Origin: a virus
DNA: 25,628 nt
Direction: 5' to 3' (one strand)
Virus record (IMG/VR): IMGVR_UViG_3300022748_000041
Location: 1-25,628 of that record
A program made the position numbers and the translations under genes. The notes under the pieces are model-generated. The model saw nothing but the letters and a program-made list of their open reading frames with translations, searched no databases and was not told the origin of the DNA. Shown one piece after another: positions 17,001 to 22,270 of this stretch (the stretch's first letter is position 1; each line of letters begins with the position of its first letter).

Positions 17001-18250
17001 TCCACGTCACCGGCCACCGATAGATTCAGCACGTCACGGATGGCATAGCTGGCGTCGGTGGCATTCTGCCCGGCCAAAGCCAACGTCTTCATGCCCTCGG
17101 CAATCGCTTGGGGGCCGATGGGGCCAGACCGGGCCATCTCCAGCATCTGAGACGTCAGGGCGGCTGTATCGGCTGTGGTGTACTGCGCCAGCACGCGCAT
17201 GGTTTCCAGCGTGTGATTGACCTCGGAACCCTGCTTGATCGTCTGCACAAAGGCGTTGCTGATCGCCGCGCCAGCGAGCAAGGGACCCATGCGGCCCCAC
17301 GTCAGCCAGAGCAAGTCGAATCCGCTGGCCAAGCCCCGGGCGGCGGAGCGCGCGTCGTTGGCGTGCAACGCGAAACTTTGCAGGTTCGTGTTCGTCAGCT
17401 GCGTCAAGGGGGCCATCTTGGCCTTCTTGGCAGACAGCGACTCCACCTGAGCGCTCAAGTTGGACAAGGAGCCAGTCGCCTGTGCGGCAGCCACGGCACT
17501 CTGGCCAAAACTTTGGGTCAGGGCGTCCGCCGATTGGCCGGAGTCGAGCCCGCGTAGGACTCGGCCCTGTACTCGGTACTGAGCACGGGGGTCCATCTGT
17601 GCGTATCGGTCGTCCAGCGACAGTCTCAACCGTTGCGACATGGTTGTGTAGCTGCCGGACGCAGCATCCGTTGCCGCCTTAACTTGGGCCTGGATACCGA
17701 CGAACCGTGAGGTCTCAGCGTTCAGCGCCGCTTGATTGGCTACCTGGATCTCACCTTGGGTAGCCCGCATACGCATGTTTGCCAACCACTTGTCGGCATT
17801 TTCACGGGTATCTGCGTCTCCCAGCATCTGGGTCGTGCCCACCTTGGTCTTCAAGCGGAGCAACCACTTGTCTGCACCCTTGCTTGAGCCTTCATCGAAC
17901 CCATCCCCGAACGCCTTGCCAGCATCCGCCCCCGCCTTGGCCGCAGGCGTACGCACATTGCCAAGCGAATTGGCGATCTGGTTGGAAATCTGTGTGCCCA
18001 TCTGGCCAAAGGTCACCACAAAGGTGCTGGCCAAGGCTTCGATGCTGCGCGTCATTCCGGCTACGCCGGACGACATATTGTTCATTGCAGTCGCCATCTG
18101 CATGATGGCTTCGCGGGACTCTGTAACCGCCGTGCGCGTAGCACCCTGCGATTTGGTCATGCGGTTGCTGTTGGTCGTTATCTTGTCGATAGCATCCGCA
18201 ATACGCTCTAAAGCTACAGCATTTTGCGTGATCTCAACAGAGGTTGTCAT
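14039..18250 (-). CDS. Tail tape measure protein
   Basis: At 1403 residues this is the longest protein here; its length sets tail length (very roughly 0.15 nm per residue, so of the order of 200 nm, an inference). The N-terminal ~300 residues are helical with many Gln/Ala/Ser. A TP901-type tape measure core is recognisable around residues 330-530 (EVNHTLETMRVLAQYTT, LALAGQNATDASYAIRDVLNL, and NIGGSSAGTALRNMYVDMSG). Hydrophobic segments lie near 685-705 and 772-797 (SRFLPVIGLAITAWQLYDLF); a charged coiled-coil region and a glycine-rich C-terminal part follow. ATG 18250-18248 is the start because AAGGAG at 18257-18262 is 6 bases upstream; TTG at 18253 is only 3 bases from it. Confidence 0.93.
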   Translation of the reverse strand: MTTSVEITQNAVALERIADAIDKITTNSNRMTKSQGATRTAVTESREAIMQMATAMNNMSSGVAGMTRSIEALASTFVVTFGQMGTQISNQIANSLGNVRTPAAKAGADAGKAFGDGFDEGSSKGADKWLLRLKTKVGTTQMLGDADTRENADKWLANMRMRATQGEIQVANQAALNAETSRFVGIQAQVKAATDAASGSYTTMSQRLRLSLDDRYAQMDPRAQYRVQGRVLRGLDSGQSADALTQSFGQSAVAAAQATGSLSNLSAQVESLSAKKAKMAPLTQLTNTNLQSFALHANDARSAARGLASGFDLLWLTWGRMGPLLAGAAISNAFVQTIKQGSEVNHTLETMRVLAQYTTADTAALTSQMLEMARSGPIGPQAIAEGMKTLALAGQNATDASYAIRDVLNLSVAGDVDSKKAAEALTGIATAFNLDARSFSYVGDVIAKTAATSKASVESITEAMKTASVVHKEYGVSLEDVALGVAMLNNLNIGGSSAGTALRNMYVDMSGRSKSAQDAMDKLKFSALDENTKKFKDLLTLAEEYTVAINKIGDAQERQRLRHTLTSERGGKLIVEASDALAKPAEDQKKYGGMTRAQEMRAEIEDHFGFMAQAAAELALTSKNQMMSVTSSWQAALVEAFTSAQPYILDVSTRLREMFQSSEMQSGLQKLIVGIGETIVFLVKWADVLAVVGAGWVALKLSMFAGSQFTQLAMGIQTSTSAMLGLKTAVDMTAMSKMNMAQQVTTVGAAMTTAATGTSAFASAMTTAATGVASTIAWISRFLPVIGLAITAWQLYDLFSGKALESAQSNLAENTAKAMIDRLEKETKALNDKSEALRRNISLEDLLRERDIGKAKSDAKSSREALQAKRDRMDLPSTGNEPFSASTGYNRVQGKADLDAQIADLIDLEKKLDLQIAGHKLASKEVAEATKYNQALNAPKNQFGNLSLKDNITGAPYLGYAKKDLSSALQEISSSYASQRRLIDAEEKAGLRTHAEAVAASVKSIEDEYNEKVATINQGTAKELEALGKMKVKDLAAAKEAIYNSQGKALRDAARTEDERARLARYEDLKRYREATTGEYNKIVLAMDKHDAQLAENALPTVFTAGMTDVEAAGAKAKIEYLKKYADELVGYNKVVTEAQNNERMWSNLLAESETASNRTSWEDAVDNRIKAEANKQALIQRREVGAEMAKVNAMKTQRENDIKQFTADTSAALTSSITTSLLKGGKEGGQKLRNYLQEALLERPLTVIVKGMMDNLLGGVGGGIMSSLGGSLAKGDIGGLFSGLFGGGVTSDSGASAEVMALAGFASGGSVNPRSVYEVNERGTELLSMGGRDYLMTGANSGVITPAEKLGGMGGVTISQNLVVNIDSRSDQGQIRALVGQAVQAGNARLVDQLEQSGALQR

Positions 18251-18256
18251 CAAATT

Positions 18257-18262
18257 CTCCTT
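18257..18262 (-). promoter_or_regulatory. Ribosome binding site of tape measure gene
   Basis: AAGGAG reads on the - strand six bases before the ATG at 18250. It decides this start over the TTG at 18253. It also marks phage sequence reaching at least to 18262, so the left end of the inserted TnpB element lies just beyond it. Confidence 0.8.
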
Positions 18263-18273
18263 GGCGTGAAACC

Positions 18274-18289
18274 TCGGCCTTCAGGCCGA
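18274..18289 (+). repeat. Left-end subterminal hairpin of TnpB element
   Basis: TCGGCC (18274-18279), loop TTCA, GGCCGA (18284-18289) form a perfect 6-bp stem. In IS200/IS605 elements such imperfect palindromes are recognised by the Y1 transposase. The inner GCC-TTCA-GGC is identical to that of the right-end hairpin. Confidence 0.75.
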
Positions 18290-18313
18290 TACTGTGTTTA
18301 CAGAAAAGTATCC

Positions 18314-18319
18314 TATAAT
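18314..18319 (+). promoter_or_regulatory. Consensus -10 box of tnpB
   Basis: A perfect TATAAT hexamer lies 7 bases before the tnpB ATG. No good -35 box is found 16-18 bases upstream (the window there reads ACTGTG), and TTTACA at 18297-18302 is too close. If used, transcription would begin at or within a base or two of the ATG at 18327, giving a leaderless message. No Shine-Dalgarno sequence precedes the ATG, which agrees with this. Confidence 0.5.
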
Positions 18320-18326
18320 GTAAGCA

Positions 18327-19511
18327 ATGAAAGCACGCCACAACTACCGATTGTACCCGACGCCTGCGCAAGCCAAACAGCTTGCGCAGACTTTCGGCTG
18401 CGTCCGGTATGTGTACAACTGGGCGCTCGACTTGCGCAGCGTTGGTTTTAAAAATGGCGAAAAGATTGGCTATGCTGAAACTAGCGCGGCATTGACCAAG
18501 CTCAAGACTCAGGCTGAAGTAGCGTGGCTTAATGAAGTTTCCAGCATACCTTTGCAGCAGTCTTTGCGAGATCTGCAAACAGCATACAAAAACTTCTTTG
18601 ACAAGCGCACTGGCTATCCATCTTTTAAGCGTAAGGATGGCCCACAGGGTGCTGAATACACCAAAAGCGGATTCAAGTTTGATGCGGAGACTCGAACTCT
18701 GACACTTGCCAAAATTGGCTCAATCAAAGTCAAGTGGTCGCGTGCTGAAATACTTGAACCGTCCAGCGTGCGCATCTTGCGCGATGCCTCGGGTCGATAC
18801 TTTGCATCGTTTGTTGTCGATATTGAGCCCCTTGCATTGCCGCCCACTGGTGAAACGGTTGGTATCGACTTTGGTTTGAACCGCCTTGCCACTTTGTCCA
18901 CTGGCGAGCGAGTCCCCAACCCAAAGCATAGCTACAAATATGCCAAACGCATGGCCACCTTGCAGAGGCGGCTGGCCCGAAAGAAAAAAGGAAGCAACCG
19001 TAGGAAAGAGGCGGCTCGCTGTGTTGCAAAACTTCACGCAAAGATTGCGGACACCAGAAAGGACGCTGCACACAAGTTTTCGACTTCGATAATCAAGCGC
19101 TTCGACGCTGTGTATATCGAAGATTTACACCTGCGCGGAATGGTTAAAAACCACAGCCTTTCCCGCAGCGTGTCCGATGCTGGTATTGGGATGATTACTC
19201 AAATGCTGGCATGCAAAGCGGAGCGCTATGGGCGCACGCTGGTAAAAATAGACCGCTGGTTTCCGAGTAGCAAGATGTGCTCGGCATGCGGTTACATCAA
19301 TAAGTCCGTTGTTCTCGGCGTTAAAGATTGGACGTGCCCAGCTTGCGGCTCGCACCATGATAGAGACGACAACGCGGCCACGAACATAAAGGCGGCTGGG
19401 CAAGCCGTTTCTGCGCATGGAGGGACCGTAAGACCAACCAAAGCCCAGGCTTTGGAAGGCGAGTCCCGTCGAAGTGCGAACCTCAAGACTGTTAAGCATA
19501 CAAGTGTTTAA
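18327..19511 (+). CDS. tnpB: TnpB RNA-guided nuclease (IS605 OrfB), apparently intact
   Basis: The 394-residue protein is a full-length IS605 OrfB. TnpB nucleases use an RNA copied from the element's right end (omega RNA) to cut DNA matching the flanking guide next to a short target-adjacent motif, favouring retention of the element. The N-terminal helix-turn-helix-like part reads YRLYPTPAQAKQLAQTFGC. The RuvC-like triad is present: D181 in GIDFGLNRLATLS, E265 in YIEDLHLRGM, and the aspartates of HDRDDNAATNI (345-348). The zinc finger is complete, with C318, C321, C337 and C340. A basic bridge region (RRLARKKKGSNRRKE) lies at 214-228. No frameshift or stop interrupts it. A nuclease-dead repressor (TldR) reading is disfavoured. 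The base composition is lower in G+C than the neighbouring phage genes. Confidence 0.93.
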   Translation: MKARHNYRLYPTPAQAKQLAQTFGCVRYVYNWALDLRSVGFKNGEKIGYAETSAALTKLKTQAEVAWLNEVSSIPLQQSLRDLQTAYKNFFDKRTGYPSFKRKDGPQGAEYTKSGFKFDAETRTLTLAKIGSIKVKWSRAEILEPSSVRILRDASGRYFASFVVDIEPLALPPTGETVGIDFGLNRLATLSTGERVPNPKHSYKYAKRMATLQRRLARKKKGSNRRKEAARCVAKLHAKIADTRKDAAHKFSTSIIKRFDAVYIEDLHLRGMVKNHSLSRSVSDAGIGMITQMLACKAERYGRTLVKIDRWFPSSKMCSACGYINKSVVLGVKDWTCPACGSHHDRDDNAATNIKAAGQAVSAHGGTVRPTKAQALEGESRRSANLKTVKHTSV

Positions 19512-19553
19512 CAGTTTTGGAATCCCCTGCCTTCAGGCAGGGGAGGATGTCAA
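19420..19553 (+). ncRNA. Predicted omega RNA (right-end RNA) scaffold of TnpB
   Basis: In this family the guide RNA is processed from the 3' end of the tnpB transcript plus the right end. The scaffold would finish with the 19524-19543 hairpin and the trinucleotide-rich tail GGATGTCAA at 19545-19553. The following bases (GGCATGAAAATGGCGGGG, 19554-19571) would be the guide. The 5' boundary given is approximate, and no promoter specific to the RNA was seen. Existence is inferred from family knowledge and the intact right end. Confidence 0.5.
19524..19543 (+). repeat. Right-end hairpin of TnpB element
   Basis: CCCCTGCC (19524-19531), loop TTCA, GGCAGGGG (19536-19543) form a perfect 8-bp stem, 12 bases after the tnpB stop. 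It serves both as transposase recognition hairpin and as the 3' stem of the predicted omega RNA. Ten bases further the element ends at GTCAA. Confidence 0.8.
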
Positions 19554-19559
19554 GGCATG

Positions 19560-19588
19560 AAAATGGCGGGGTTATCGACCCCGCCATT
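19560..19588 (-). terminator. Intrinsic terminator after tail assembly chaperone gene
   Basis: A perfect 10-bp stem (AATGGCGGGG at 19562-19571 and CCCCGCCATT at 19579-19588, 7-base loop) begins 6 bases after the chaperone stop. Read on the - strand the stem runs into TTTT, so it can terminate late-operon transcription before the tape measure gene. On the + strand there is no T run, so it is a poor terminator for tnpB. Confidence 0.7.
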
Positions 19589-19593
19589 CTAGC

Positions 19594-19941
19594 CTAGGAA
19601 GTAGCTTTCGCTGCTGCCGCCCGCTTGGCATACTGCACGTCAAGCCATATTCGGTCGAACATGAAGACGTATTCACGCAGTTCTTCGCTGTCTGTCACCG
19701 ACAACTGGTGCAGTTGGCAGTGGGCAAGCAGCTCAGACACGGGTATTGGAAGCGGCTGGCCCTCTGTGTACGCCCGGCTACGGGCCAGCTCTTGGTACTG
19801 GTCGTAGTAGTAAGCAAGGTGGGGCTCCAGAGTAGGTGCAGTCAGCAGAGCTTTTGGGACAATCCCCATCTCCTCTGCTGTCTTCTGCAAGAACTCCATC
19901 TGGTCGCCCCACTCAGCGAGCCACTCGAACAGCTCCCTTAC
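19594..19941 (-). CDS. Tail assembly chaperone T domain, made as -1 frameshift fusion (gpGT-like)
   Basis: This second chaperone frame is entered by a -1 shift at the end of the upstream gene. From 19941 the shifted frame reads VRELFEWLAEWGDQ and continues without a stop into MEFLQKTAEEMGIVPKALL, ending at TAG 19594-19596 after 115 residues. The full fusion would be 249 residues (20342-19594). An ATG at 19899 could start a 101-residue protein, but it has no ribosome binding site and the 42 bases before it are also open in the same frame, favouring the fusion. In lambda-like phages the GT fusion links the tape measure and tail tube proteins during assembly; its position directly before the tape measure gene agrees. 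Confidence 0.85.
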   Translation of the reverse strand, partial: VRELFEWLAEWGDQMEFLQKTAEEMGIVPKALLTAPTLEPHLAYYYDQYQELARSRAYTEGQPLPIPVSELLAHCQLHQLSVTDSEELREYVFMFDRIWLDVQYAKRAAAAKATS

Positions 19942-20342
19942 TTTTTTGCGTCGGCCTCGTCCTGCTCGGTTTTGAAGTTGGCCATCTCAGATGCTTGGAC
20001 GTGGACCCATTCCCGGAAGTCCTTGACGCCAAGCAGCAGCTTGGCGTTGGCCTTGCTGTACTCCAGCTTCTCGCCTTTGAAGGTCATGTCACCGCGCCAG
20101 CCAAGCAGGATGGTTTCGGCGTATGTGTCAACAGTGATTTCATCAGACTTCTGCTCGGCCGCATCCGATTTGGTCTCGATCACGCGCTTGTGCAGCTTGT
20201 ACTGCTGGGCAAACATCTTGGCGAATTTCTTGTTGCCGAAGCGGGCAATCAAGAACTCAACGTCGCCAGCATAGGGGACCCATGTGCCGGATTCTTCAGC
20301 AGCGGTGTCAGTTGCAAAGTCAGAAAAGATGTCGATGGACAT
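19938..20342 (-). CDS. Tail assembly chaperone G-like protein
   Basis: The 134-residue unshifted product is the abundant chaperone of the G/GT pair. It lies between the tail tube and tape measure genes, where this pair is found in most siphophages. The sequence begins MSIDIFSDFATDTAAEESGTWVPYAGDVEFLIARFGN, has a charged middle, and ends NFKTEQDEADAKK. GGAG lies 8 bases before the ATG. Its last two codons, AAA AAG, are part of the slippery heptamer, so a small share of ribosomes should shift into the T frame instead of stopping at TAA 19940-19938. Confidence 0.85.
   Translation of the reverse strand: MSIDIFSDFATDTAAEESGTWVPYAGDVEFLIARFGNKKFAKMFAQQYKLHKRVIETKSDAAEQKSDEITVDTYAETILLGWRGDMTFKGEKLEYSKANAKLLLGVKDFREWVHVQASEMANFKTEQDEADAKK
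19941..19947 (-). other. Programmed -1 ribosomal frameshift site A_AAA_AAG
   Basis: On the - strand the heptamer A AAA AAG is in the phase required for tandem slippage (GCA AAA AAG, then TAA). It is among the most efficient heptamers known in E. coli. The -1 frame downstream is open for 115 codons. A GAGG about 7 bases upstream could act as a stimulatory Shine-Dalgarno-like element, and CGAG-TGG-CTCG about 15 bases downstream is a short possible hairpin; both stimulators are speculative. Confidence 0.85.
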
Positions 20343-20382
20343 TGAATGTTCTCCAGGGTTAAAGACCCTCGAATTTTAGAGC

Positions 20383-20408
20383 AAAAAACACGGGCGCAAG
20401 CGCCCGTG
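20383..20408 (-). terminator. Intrinsic terminator after tail tube gene
   Basis: CACGGGCG (20389-20396), loop CAAG, CGCCCGTG (20401-20408) form a perfect 8-bp GC-rich stem, followed on the - strand by six T residues (20388-20383). It lies 34 bases beyond the tail tube stop codon and before the chaperone gene. This is a textbook factor-independent terminator, probably partial, giving more tube than chaperone message. A small GGTCAT/ATGACC hairpin (20412-20427) lies between it and the stop. Confidence 0.85.
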
Positions 20409-20441
20409 AATGGTCATGTGAATGACCCCCCAGAGAACTCT

Positions 20442-21656
20442 TTAGACGACGGCCACACCCACGCGGTCGATGAAGACCAGTTGACGCAGGGTGGAGTCAG
20501 CATTGGATGCGTCGCGCAAGGCTGTGAAGCTCACGCTGGCCATCAAGTCCTGATCTTTGCCGCCAGCCACCACTTTGTGGGTGCTGATGTTGGCCACAGG
20601 AATCGTGAACACATAGCCGTTGCCGGAACCGTCCACCGAGCTGAACACCAGCTCGGTGTTGGTGTTGTTCAGGAAACGGTCGAAGATCGAACCATCGGCG
20701 AAGTAGATCTCAGCTTGCAGCGTCAGGTTGATGTTGCCAGAGCCAAGGCCAACAGGACCCAAGCTGCACAAGGCGTTCTGCTCGCGCAGCGAGTTGTCGT
20801 AGGACATGCTGATGGATTTCACCAGGCTCAGGGGTGCGCCGTTTTCCCACAGCACGCAAGAGCTGCCAGACACACCAGAATGCACGTCGTACGTGTACGA
20901 AGGCGTAGCGGCGCTGGGCAGCAGAGTGGAGGTGCTGCGACCGACACCGGAGCCTTTGAAGTCGAACTTGATGCTGGACAAGCCGCCCTGCGACAAAGCC
21001 ACATCCATCTTGGACGGGGTTTGGCCGGTGTACTTGAAGAACTGGCCCACATCGTTCAATTCTTTCTGGAAAGTGAACGAGGTCTGGGTGGTGCCGTTGG
21101 TCAAGCGGCTGGACTGGACGGCCACACCGGCGACAGCAGTACCGGCCACAGCAGGGGTGTTGGCATCCAACGTGATGACGGTAGCGGTGGGAGCCGTGGT
21201 CTTGCTGACGCGCAGAATCTTGCCGTTGTTGGCGTTCGCACCAGCGGAGACGCGGAACCACTGACCCTTCTTCAAGCCGGTGAAGGCGCTGGAGCCTGTG
21301 GGGGCAGCCGAGGCAGTGATCGTAGTGGCAGTGAAGTCAGCCGTGAAGGTGGCACCCACACCGTTGGTACCATACACCGTGTATGCGCTTTGCAGGGCAG
21401 CAGACATCAAGCGGTCAAACTCGGCGTATTGCAGCTCGCCGCCAATGCCCCCGGAGCTGGAGGCCGACACAGGGACCATAGAGCTTACGGAACGGTAGGC
21501 GTTGATCTCTTTGGACATCTCTTTGGAGATGCTGTAATCGAACGACTCGTCGAGCACGCGCAGGGCATAGACGGTGCCAGAAGCAGGCGTAACACCAAAG
21601 GTGGCTTCGGGGATGTACGATACGTTCAGGCGGGAAGAAGAAGCTAAGGTAGGCAT
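20442..21656 (-). CDS. Major tail tube protein
   Basis: The 404-residue product is placed directly before the chaperone pair, has its own leader and is followed by a strong terminator, as expected for the most abundant tail protein. It opens MPTLASSSRLNVSYIPEATFGVTPASGTVYALRVLDESFDYSISKE..., the pattern of the larger phage tail tube family, and is beta-rich throughout. A Thr/Ala/Val-rich stretch at about 105-180 (TFTADFTATTITASAAPTG, TVITLDANTPAVAGTAVAGV) may be an inserted Ig-like or surface domain. ATG 21656 is chosen over the GTG at 21662 because GGAG at 21664-21667 has 7-base spacing to the ATG but only 1 to the GTG. Confidence 0.85.
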   Translation of the reverse strand: MPTLASSSRLNVSYIPEATFGVTPASGTVYALRVLDESFDYSISKEMSKEINAYRSVSSMVPVSASSSGGIGGELQYAEFDRLMSAALQSAYTVYGTNGVGATFTADFTATTITASAAPTGSSAFTGLKKGQWFRVSAGANANNGKILRVSKTTAPTATVITLDANTPAVAGTAVAGVAVQSSRLTNGTTQTSFTFQKELNDVGQFFKYTGQTPSKMDVALSQGGLSSIKFDFKGSGVGRSTSTLLPSAATPSYTYDVHSGVSGSSCVLWENGAPLSLVKSISMSYDNSLREQNALCSLGPVGLGSGNINLTLQAEIYFADGSIFDRFLNNTNTELVFSSVDGSGNGYVFTIPVANISTHKVVAGGKDQDLMASVSFTALRDASNADSTLRQLVFIDRVGVAVV

Positions 21657-21663
21657 GTTCACA

Positions 21664-21667
21664 CTCC
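21664..21667 (-). promoter_or_regulatory. Ribosome binding site of tail tube gene
   Basis: GGAG on the - strand, 7 bases before ATG 21656. It rules out the GTG at 21662. The 119-base gap upstream (21663-21781) is the longest non-coding stretch in the late block apart from the element. A weak TTCAAC ... TACACT pair with 15-base spacing can be read in it on the - strand, but it is too poor to call a promoter. Confidence 0.7.
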
Positions 21668-21781
21668 AGGTTGGTGACCCGTAGTGTAAGGCGCTGACCT
21701 ACCGTTGAATATCCGCGAACGCCGATAGTGCTCCGGCTGTCAGACGTTCCTGAGTGTTGTTGTCACAAAAGCACTGAACCG

Positions 21782-22270
21782 TCATTCACCATATACCTTT
21801 GGCCAGCCGAATGATATATTGTGCAGCCACACGGCACTGGCAGTTGGAGCGGCCATCACGGCAGCTTTGTGAATCTCGGCCACCTTGAAAATCTCACCAT
21901 CGGATGTGGCTGCGGCGAGAAAGATCTGGTGTGCAAGTTCTGGGGTCATCTGTACAAAGCTACCATCCATTGTTTTCCACAGGATAGTGGTAGGCATGTT
22001 GGACCCCATCAGCATAAGACCAATATGCTGTGATCTGGACGTTAGGTCGCTGTGGAACCATTTACCATTGACTTGGTATCCACCTTCAAGAGTTCTACGG
22101 TCCCTCTCGGATTTTATGTCTTCCCACCTCTTGGCTTTCAGCTTAGGAAGCTCAACTAAGTCAAGCACGTCGGTATCTTGCAGTGGTACACAACCTTCAG
22201 GTAGTAGATTCTCATTTTCGTTAGAATCTATGAAGATAATCTCATTAGATGTGGTTCTATAGTATGGCAT
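21782..22270 (-). CDS. DUF4376-type protein following the propeller gene
   Basis: The 162-residue protein has a DUF4376-like pattern in its second half: KAKRWEDIKSERDRRTLEGG, YQVNGKWFHSD, SRSQHIGLML, and WKTMDGSFVQMTPELAHQIF. Its N-terminus (MPYYRTTSNEIIFIDSNEN) is short and beta-rich. Such proteins are usually encoded next to fibre genes and may be fibre chaperones or fibre tips. Its ATG overlaps the stop of the propeller gene by one base. The 5' part is AT-rich like the propeller gene (bases 22201-22260 are 30% G+C), so the two were probably acquired together. Confidence 0.65.
   Translation of the reverse strand: MPYYRTTSNEIIFIDSNENENLLPEGCVPLQDTDVLDLVELPKLKAKRWEDIKSERDRRTLEGGYQVNGKWFHSDLTSRSQHIGLMLMGSNMPTTILWKTMDGSFVQMTPELAHQIFLAAATSDGEIFKVAEIHKAAVMAAPTASAVWLHNISFGWPKVYGE

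Larger units (their letters stand above)
18263..19553 (+). mobile_element. IS200/IS605-family tnpB-only element (IS1341-like)
   Basis: The element comprises one tnpB gene flanked by subterminal hairpins and carries no TnpA (Y1 transposase), so it would need one in trans to move. The right end is clear: a perfect 8-bp stem hairpin at 19524-19543 followed by AGGATGTCAA ending at 19553, the usual right-end layout. The left end contains a perfect 6-bp stem hairpin at 18274-18289. Both hairpins share the core GCC-TTCA-GGC. The exact left boundary is unresolved within about 18263-18272. There are no terminal inverted repeats or target duplications, as expected for this family. It is inserted opposite to the late operon, between the chaperone terminator and the tape measure ribosome binding site. 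Confidence 0.85.

Noticed and set aside
14981-17023. A 680-codon open frame on the + strand opposite the tape measure gene
   Set aside because: It is the mirror frame of a G+C-rich gene; the product is His/Gly/Leu/Arg-rich without any domain, and the tape measure frame has recognisable motifs.
18327-19511. Nuclease-dead TnpB-like repressor (TldR)
   Set aside because: The RuvC residues D181, E265 and the HDRDDNAA motif as well as all four zinc cysteines are present.
19562-19588. Terminator for tnpB on the + strand
   Set aside because: After the stem the + strand reads CTAGCC with no T run; the T run is on the - strand only.
20346-21647. A 433-codon + strand frame opposite the tail tube gene
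   Set aside because: Low-information composition (Gly, His, Arg, Gln), no ribosome binding site, and the tube gene on the other strand is well supported.
21663-21781. Promoter for the tail tube gene
   Set aside because: Only a weak TTCAAC/TACACT pair with 15-base spacing can be found, below what chance would give in this length.
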